Of a stretch of DNA of 60,673 nucleotides, positions 55,535 to 60,673 are shown one piece after another. Under the pieces are notes generated by a model. That model did not search any database. It was not told the origin of the DNA and saw only the letters and a program-made list of their open reading frames with translations. Numbering within the stretch: position 1 is the stretch's first letter; every line of letters starts with the position of its first letter. The DNA is taken from NCBI GenBank assembly GCA_018711185.1, contig DVIQ01000014.1, forward strand, positions 1-60,673, given 5' to 3'. A program made the position numbers and the translations under genes. Origin of the DNA: Candidatus Limivivens intestinipullorum. Lineage in GTDB: Bacteria; Bacillota; Clostridia; Lachnospirales; Lachnospiraceae.

Positions 55535-58057
55535 CTACTCCTCGCTCTTCTTTGACGTCTCAGCAGCTTTTCCCCGGCGTCCCCGGGTCTGCTCCTTTTT
55601 CTCGGCGCGCTCTGCCACGGACTTTACCGCGTCCTTCAAAGCTTCACCGGCACTTTTCGCCACAGTCTTTGCCGAGCTTCTGGCCGTTTCCGCTTTTTTT
55701 GCTCCCGCAGCGCTTTTCCGAGCCCCTTTCGGCAGGCTTTTAGCTGACGCGGCGCTCTCGGCAGCTTGTTCGCCGTCCGCCGTTTTTGACGCGCCCTTTA
55801 CTGACGCAGCGCTCTTTCCGGCCGAGGCCGCTTCCTTGACGGCGGGTTTAATATACGAAAATACAACCATGCTCATAGGCGGAACATTTATGGTAATGGA
55901 ATCCGGCCTGTCATCAGCCTCATCCTTTCTGGACTGCTTCACCCTGGCGTTTACTACGCCGGTACCGCCGTACTCCTTCCGGTCGCTGTTGAAGATTTCC
56001 TTATACTTTCCGGGATAAGGAACACCGATCTTCTTTTTCTCCCAGGTGATGGGGGCAAAATTGCAGATAATCAGCAGCATTTCTTCTTTTTTCCTGGTTT
56101 TCCGGACAAAGCTCACGGTATTCTCATTCGCGTTGATGCTGTTGATCCACTCAAAGCCGTCCGGATTATAGTCCAGCTGGTACATGGCCGGATGAGATGT
56201 GTAGAAATCGTTCAGATCCTTATAGTAGCGATGCATCTGCTGATGCTCCGGATACTCCAGAAGCTCCCACTCAACGCCTTTCTCCTCAGACCACTCATCG
56301 TACTGTCCGAAATCCTGTCCCATAAACAGCAGCTTTTTCCCCGGATGGGCTGCCATAAAGCCATAGGCCACACGCAGGTTCGCGAACTGAGACTCCCGGT
56401 TTCCGGGCATTTTCCCGATCATGGACGCCTTGCCGTGCACCACCTCGTCGTGGGACAAAGTGAGAATAAAGTCCTCGCTATAGGCATAAATCATGCTGAA
56501 TGTCAGCTCTCCGTGATGGTAGGAGCGGAAATAGGGATCCAGGGACATGTAGCCGGTGAAGTCATTCATCCAGCCCATGTTCCACTTAAAGTCAAATCCC
56601 AGACCATCCTCCTCCACCGGAGCCGTAATCTTCGGCCAGGCCGTGGACTCCTCGGCAATCAGGCAGACATCCGGATACTTTTTCTTAAAGATGGAATTCA
56701 AATGCTTCAGGAACTCGATGGCCTCCAGGTTTTCATTTCCCCCGTACATATTCGCCACCCATTCGCCGTCATTCTTTCCATAGTCCAGATACAGCATGGA
56801 CGCCACCGCGTCCATACGGATACCGTCCGCGTGGTACTTATCCGCCCAGAACAGAGCGTTGGCGATCAGGAAGTTGCGCACCTCCGGTCTTCCGTAATTA
56901 TAAATCAGAGTACCCCAGTGCGGATGGGAGCCTTTCCTGGGATCCAGGTGCTCGTAAAGGCAGGTGCCGTCAAAAGCGCACAGGCCAAAGGTGTCTCTTG
57001 GGAAATGAGCCGGCACCCAGTCCAGGATCACGCCGATCCCCTGCTCATGCATGTAATTGACAAAATACATAAAGTCCTTGGGGCTTCCGTACCGGCTGGT
57101 GGGTGCGTAATACCCGGTCACCTGGTATCCCCAGGAGGCGTCCAGAGGATGTTCCATAACAGGCATCAGCTCCACATGGGTATAGCCCATCTCTTTTACA
57201 TAATCCGCCACCATGGGAGCCAATTCCCGGTAAGTGTAGAAGTACTTTTCATCCTGCTCCTCCACTGGCGGGCGGCGGAAGGAACCCAGATGAATCTCCA
57301 GAATCGACATGGGCTGCTTTTTCAGATCTTTTTTCTTTCTCTCCTTCAGCCATGCGTCATCCTTCCAGTCAAAGCCCTTAAGATTCGTCACCACAGACGC
57401 GGTGTTCGGCCTCAGCTCCGCGGCGTTGGCGTATGGATCGGCCTTTAAGTAGGTCAGACCGCCCTTTGCCTTGATCTCATATTTATAAATATCATTCTCC
57501 TGAATGCCCGGAATAAACAGCTCAAAAATGCCGGAATCCCACAGACGTCTCATGGGATGACGGCGGCCGTCCCAGAGGTTGAAGTCGCCCACCACGCTGA
57601 CGCGCATGGCGTTGGGAGCCCATACCGCGAACAGAACGCCTTTCGTTCCTTTTATGGTCATGGGATGCGCGCCCAGCTTCTCGTAAATATTATAGCAGAT
57701 GCCTGCGTTGAACTTCTTTGTCTCTTCCTCCGTAATAACCGGAGCAAAGCTATAGGGGTCCCTAATCTTCTCCGTGTCCCCATTGTCAAACGTAACCTTT
57801 AAATGATAATCCGCCGACTTGGCATCCGGAATCAGCGCCGCGAAAAATCCTTCCTCGTCCTCCATCTCCATAGGATACTCCGTTTTGTCTCCCTTCATGC
57901 AGACTGCCACGGAAACGGCCGTAGGAATAAAAGCCTGGATCAGGAGTCCGTCCTCTGTCATATGGGGACCCAGGATTTCATGAGGATGGTCCTCCTCTGA
58001 GTACACAATCCCCTCAATCGCCGCCCAATCCATTAATTCGTATAATCTTTCGTCCAT
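55535..58057 (-). CDS. glgB: 1,4-alpha-glucan branching enzyme with a basic C-terminal tail
   Basis: GlgB forms alpha-1,6 branches in glycogen. The protein starts at ATG 58055-58057 (MDERLYELMDWAAIEGIVYS) after AGGAGGG, 840 residues. Domains: CBM48 N-domain, then the TIM-barrel with DGIRMDAVASMLYLDYGKND (nucleophile Asp), CLIAEESTAWPKITAPVEED (acid Glu) and LSHDEVVHGKASMIGKMPGN. The catalytic part ends about residue 720 (NVPPMSMVVFSYIKPAVKEA). The final about 110 residues are Ala/Lys/Ser-rich (KSAASVKGASKTADG, KGARKSAAGAKKAETARSSA, RRGKAAETSKKSEE), resembling histone H1 and not seen in usual GlgB. No other glycogen genes are in view. Confidence 0.94.
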   Translation of the reverse strand: MDERLYELMDWAAIEGIVYSEEDHPHEILGPHMTEDGLLIQAFIPTAVSVAVCMKGDKTEYPMEMEDEEGFFAALIPDAKSADYHLKVTFDNGDTEKIRDPYSFAPVITEEETKKFNAGICYNIYEKLGAHPMTIKGTKGVLFAVWAPNAMRVSVVGDFNLWDGRRHPMRRLWDSGIFELFIPGIQENDIYKYEIKAKGGLTYLKADPYANAAELRPNTASVVTNLKGFDWKDDAWLKERKKKDLKKQPMSILEIHLGSFRRPPVEEQDEKYFYTYRELAPMVADYVKEMGYTHVELMPVMEHPLDASWGYQVTGYYAPTSRYGSPKDFMYFVNYMHEQGIGVILDWVPAHFPRDTFGLCAFDGTCLYEHLDPRKGSHPHWGTLIYNYGRPEVRNFLIANALFWADKYHADGIRMDAVASMLYLDYGKNDGEWVANMYGGNENLEAIEFLKHLNSIFKKKYPDVCLIAEESTAWPKITAPVEEDGLGFDFKWNMGWMNDFTGYMSLDPYFRSYHHGELTFSMIYAYSEDFILTLSHDEVVHGKASMIGKMPGNRESQFANLRVAYGFMAAHPGKKLLFMGQDFGQYDEWSEEKGVEWELLEYPEHQQMHRYYKDLNDFYTSHPAMYQLDYNPDGFEWINSINANENTVSFVRKTRKKEEMLLIICNFAPITWEKKKIGVPYPGKYKEIFNSDRKEYGGTGVVNARVKQSRKDEADDRPDSITINVPPMSMVVFSYIKPAVKEAASAGKSAASVKGASKTADGEQAAESAASAKSLPKGARKSAAGAKKAETARSSAKTVAKSAGEALKDAVKSVAERAEKKEQTRGRRGKAAETSKKSEE

Positions 58058-58259
58058 AAAGATCACCCTCCTATAGCTTTTGCGCCGCCCAGATACCTCG
58101 CAGCGCTTCTTTTCTGCGCGTACCTCCAAAGCCGGCAGGCGGATACCTCAGTCGGCCCGGCTGCTTGCTCATACCGCGAAGGTACTGAACAGTTATCTTC
58201 ATTTTATCACAAAAGCTTTCAGAAAGAAATAACATTTGTAACTGTTCAGCACCTTCACA

Positions 58260-58310
58260 GTAACGGTTCAGCTCTGCTGAACCGTTATATGCAAAATCAA
58301 TTTAAAATGG
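58260..58310 (-). repeat. Half copy of the dispersed element
   Basis: GTAACGGTTCAGCTCTGCTG, AACCGTTATATGCAAAATCA and TTTAAAATGG match the left half of the element in the orientation of the copy at 6802. The 58061-58259 part of this gap has only AT-rich decay and a further GTAACTGTTCAGC end near 58239. Confidence 0.75.
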
Positions 58311-58333
58311 TTTTCCTGAATAGCCGCTAACAT

Positions 58334-59572
58334 TTACCGTTCAATTTCATGAATAAACAGGCCGCTGCGAAGCTTCGGCTCAAACCATGTGGATTTGGGA
58401 GGCATCAGCCTGCCCGCGTCCGCCACCTCAAGAAGCTCCCGGATGGATGTAGGGTACATGGCAAAGGCCGCCGCGCAGTCAAGTCTTACCCGGCGCTCCA
58501 GCTCTTTGCGCCCCCGGATTCCACCGACAAAATCGATTCTCTTGTCGGTTCTCGGATCTGTGATTCCCAGAACCGGACCTAAGACCGTATTCTGCAGAAT
58601 CGACACATCCAGACCCTCCACCGGATCCCGGCTGGTATATTCCGGTTTTACCTCCATACGATACCAGCGGTCTTCAAGGAAAAGCCCCATCTCTCCTTTA
58701 TGGGCGCAGACCACGCTCCGGTCACTCTCCTCTATGGAAAAATATGTCCGCAGTTTATTCAGAAACGCTTCCGGACTTAGGCCTCCCAGATCCTTCACCA
58801 CCCGGTTATAGTCCAGAATCCGCAGCTCATCGTCCGGAAAAAGCACAGAGAGGAACCAGTTAAATTCTTCCTGTCCCGTATAGCCGGGATGGGCTGCCCT
58901 GCGCAGCTTTCCAACCCGGACCGCCGATGCCGCGCGGTGATGGCCGTCCGCGATGTAAACGTGTTCCACCCCGTCAAAAATCCTTCGGATGTTTCGGATC
59001 TCCTCCGGATCCGATATTTTCCAGCCCCGGTGCTCCACGCCGTCAGCGGCTGTAAAGGCAAAGACCGGCGACTGCTCTTTGATCCGTCTGGTCAGGCACT
59101 CCATGGCCTCCTGTTTTCGATAGGTCAGAAAAATCGGCCCGGTCTGGGCGCTGCAGACATCCACATGGCGCACCCGGTCCTCTTCCTTGTCCGCCCTGGT
59201 ATTCTCATGCTTTTTAATCACGCCGGTCTCATAGTCGTCAATGGACGCGCAGGCTACCAGGCCCGTCTGCGCCCGTCCGTCCATGGTGAGCTCATAGAGA
59301 TAAAAGCATGGGGACGCGTCACGGACCAATTCTCCGTTTTTCACCATATCCCATAGCAGCTTGCGTGCCTTCTCGTATACAAGGGGCGAATCTGTGGGAG
59401 TCTCATCGGAAAGCTGTGTTTCCGCCCGGTCAATCCGAAGGAAGCTAAACGGTTCCCTTTCGGTCTCCGCCTTTGCCTCCCTGCGGCTGTATACGTCATA
59501 GGGCAGCGCGGCAATCCGCTCTTCCAGTCCTTCTTTTGGCCGGATCGCCGCAAATTCTCTGATTTTTGCCAT
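58334..59572 (-). CDS. DUF1015-family protein
   Basis: This 412-residue protein has DUF1015 features: AKIREFAAIRPKEGLEERIA and ALPYDVYSRREAK, EPFSFLRIDRAE, FYLYELTMDGRAQTGLVACA, IKKHENTRADKEEDR, VYIADGHHRAASA and ENRV-type HRVVKDLGG blocks. The IADGHHR motif resembles ParB/Srx-like nucleotide-binding folds. DUF1015 genes frequently lie next to serA and serC in Firmicutes, as here; the function is not settled, and a link to serine metabolism is inference. It follows serA on the same strand, with a copy of the dispersed element between them. Confidence 0.88.
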   Translation of the reverse strand: MAKIREFAAIRPKEGLEERIAALPYDVYSRREAKAETEREPFSFLRIDRAETQLSDETPTDSPLVYEKARKLLWDMVKNGELVRDASPCFYLYELTMDGRAQTGLVACASIDDYETGVIKKHENTRADKEEDRVRHVDVCSAQTGPIFLTYRKQEAMECLTRRIKEQSPVFAFTAADGVEHRGWKISDPEEIRNIRRIFDGVEHVYIADGHHRAASAVRVGKLRRAAHPGYTGQEEFNWFLSVLFPDDELRILDYNRVVKDLGGLSPEAFLNKLRTYFSIEESDRSVVCAHKGEMGLFLEDRWYRMEVKPEYTSRDPVEGLDVSILQNTVLGPVLGITDPRTDKRIDFVGGIRGRKELERRVRLDCAAAFAMYPTSIRELLEVADAGRLMPPKSTWFEPKLRSGLFIHEIER

Positions 59573-59601
59573 AATAAAATCTCCTGGGTATGTGTTTTAC
59601 T

Positions 59602-59735
59602 GTAACAGTTCAGCCCAGGTCTGCGCATATGCTGCGCGGACCGTATGAACGTGATTCAGGAGTGCAAAATCCCATCGCCGCAGGCGATTTTAAATGGATT
59701 TTGCATGTAACGGTTCAGCAGGGCTGAACTGTTAC
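59602..59735 (+). mobile_element. MITE-like dispersed element, copy with exact 8-bp target duplication
   Basis: The 134-bp copy begins GTAACAGTTCAGCCC and ends GGGCTGAACTGTTAC (perfect 15-bp inverted termini). Flanks GTTTTACT (59594-59601) and GTTTTACT (59736-59743) are identical. The right flank contains the serA stop codon, so insertion happened at the very end of serA, before the DUF1015 gene. Confidence 0.93.
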
Positions 59736-59738
59736 GTT

Positions 59739-60673
59739 TTACTTGATTCGGCGAACCTTCAGCACTCCATCGATCCCCTCGATTCTGGCAAGCACCTCAT
59801 CCGGCACCGGGGACTCCAGGTCAAAAAGGGAATAGGCGTAATCGCCTTTGCTCTTGTTTACCATGTTGGCGATATTCAGATCCGCGCCGCCGAACACTCC
59901 GGAAAACTGGCTGATCATGTTTTTGATGTTCCTGTGGTTGACCGCGATCCGGCCCGCCACGGCACAGACGCCCATCTCGCAGTCCGGATAGTTTACCGAA
60001 TGACGGATATTGCCATTCTCCAGGAAATCCATCACCTCTTCCACCGCCATCTTCGCGCAGTTGTCCTCAGACTCTGCCGTAGAAGCCCCCAGATGGGGAA
60101 TCACAATGGCGTTCTTTACCCCAGCGGTAACCGGATTCGGGAAATCCGTCACATAGCGCTTCACTTTTCCGGTCTTGAGGGCGCTGACCATCGCTTCCTC
60201 GTCCACCAGCAGATCCCTGGCGAAATTCAGAACCACAACGCCGTCCTTCATGCTCTCAATGGCCTCTTTGTTGATCATTTTTCTTGTGGAGTCCATAAGC
60301 GGCACATGGATGGTAATGTAATCGCAGTCATGGTAAATCGTCTTTACGTCGTTGATATGGCGGATGTTTCTGGACAGCTTCCAGGCCGCGTCCACGGAAA
60401 TATACGGATCGTAACCGTAAACCTCCATATCCAGATTTACCGCCGCGTTCGCCACCAGAACGCCGATGGCTCCAAGTCCGATAATTCCAAGCTTCTTTCC
60501 CTTGAGCTCACAGCCCGCGAAATGTTTTTTCTCCTTCTCCGTCAGCTTGGCGATTTCTTCATTCTGGCGCTCGCTCTGTACCCAGTTCGCGCCGCCGATA
60601 ATATCCCGTGAAGAGAGAAACAGTCCCGCCAGAACCAGCTCCTTTACTCCGTTGGCGTTTGCCCCCGGCGTAT
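59739..60673 (-). CDS. serA: D-3-phosphoglycerate dehydrogenase (5' end beyond window)
   Basis: SerA oxidises 3-phosphoglycerate, the first step of serine synthesis. The visible C-terminal 310 residues include GKKLGIIGLGAIGVLVANAA (NAD loop), VVVLNFARDLLVDEEAMVSA (Arg motif), NAIVIPHLGASTAESEDNCA (His and Glu) and a C-terminal ACT domain (GVCAVAGRIAVNHRNIKNMI, VFGGADLNIANMVNKSKGDY), which gives serine feedback control. The stop TAA is at 59739-59741, inside the target duplication of the element next to it. The frame runs open into the window edge. Confidence 0.96.
   Translation of the reverse strand, partial: TPGANANGVKELVLAGLFLSSRDIIGGANWVQSERQNEEIAKLTEKEKKHFAGCELKGKKLGIIGLGAIGVLVANAAVNLDMEVYGYDPYISVDAAWKLSRNIRHINDVKTIYHDCDYITIHVPLMDSTRKMINKEAIESMKDGVVVLNFARDLLVDEEAMVSALKTGKVKRYVTDFPNPVTAGVKNAIVIPHLGASTAESEDNCAKMAVEEVMDFLENGNIRHSVNYPDCEMGVCAVAGRIAVNHRNIKNMISQFSGVFGGADLNIANMVNKSKGDYAYSLFDLESPVPDEVLARIEGIDGVLKVRRIK

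Overview
The window looks like a chromosomal segment of a spore-forming, anaerobic Clostridia bacterium, most likely a Lachnospiraceae-type gut organism. The reasons are the sporulation genes gpr and spoIIP and an alpha/beta-type spore protein, the gene order holA-rpsT-gpr-spoIIP-lepA-hemW-hrcA-grpE-dnaK, strong AGGAGG ribosome sites, sigma-A promoters with 17-base spacers, and a fairly high GC content with frequent TTG and GTG starts. I cannot name a species from sequence reading alone.

Layout. Positions 1-23740 hold the conserved housekeeping backbone (dnaK, grpE, hrcA with CIRCE, hemW, lepA, spoIIP, gpr, rpsT, holA, SASP). It is opened by two accessory blocks. The first (about 4343-9798) has an SPFH protein, a duplicated ribbon-helix-helix gene, a PIN/AbrB toxin-antitoxin pair with a frameshifted toxin, and a BlaI/BlaR1 pair divergent from a small anchored protein that shares a C-terminal module with BlaR1. 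The second (about 14906-22421) has another BlaI/M56 pair, a tandem ABC-transporter locus collapsed by deletion, a 28-bp-flanked cassette (ATPase, small antitoxin, PIN stub), and a LytTR two-component system that abuts holA.

Positions 23883-26072 are a PadR-HAAS-DUF4097-PspC overlapping operon. Positions 26268-38003 are accessory: a solute-binding protein, broken LacI and AraC fragments, an epimerase, a Panacea-type toxin-antitoxin locus, a HAD phosphatase with a large beta-helix/PDZ protein, an AAA/PDDEXK protein and a NYN nuclease-like protein. Positions 38032-45045 encode tetrapyrrole synthesis from glutamyl-tRNA to sirohydrochlorin and cobalt insertion (hemA, a fused hemC-cobA-hemD, hemB, hemL, cbiK). 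Positions 45321-60673 hold a GH43 glycosidase, two D-2-hydroxyacid dehydrogenases, a P-type ATPase behind a yybP-ykoY-type manganese riboswitch, a PfkB kinase, tRNA-Thr(CGU), an LCP protein, a CsoR repressor, glgB, a DUF1015 protein and serA (cut by the window edge).

The most distinctive signal is a dispersed element of about 134 bp with 15-bp terminal inverted repeats beginning GTAAC. Six near-complete copies and several fragments lie between genes; two copies have exact 8-bp direct repeats and a third also does (three exact in all), with near-matches at two more. It behaves as a miniature transposable element (MITE), and one fragment supplies the end of a gene. The second is the divergent BlaI/BlaR1/small-protein locus, whose two promoters share one 38-bp palindrome.
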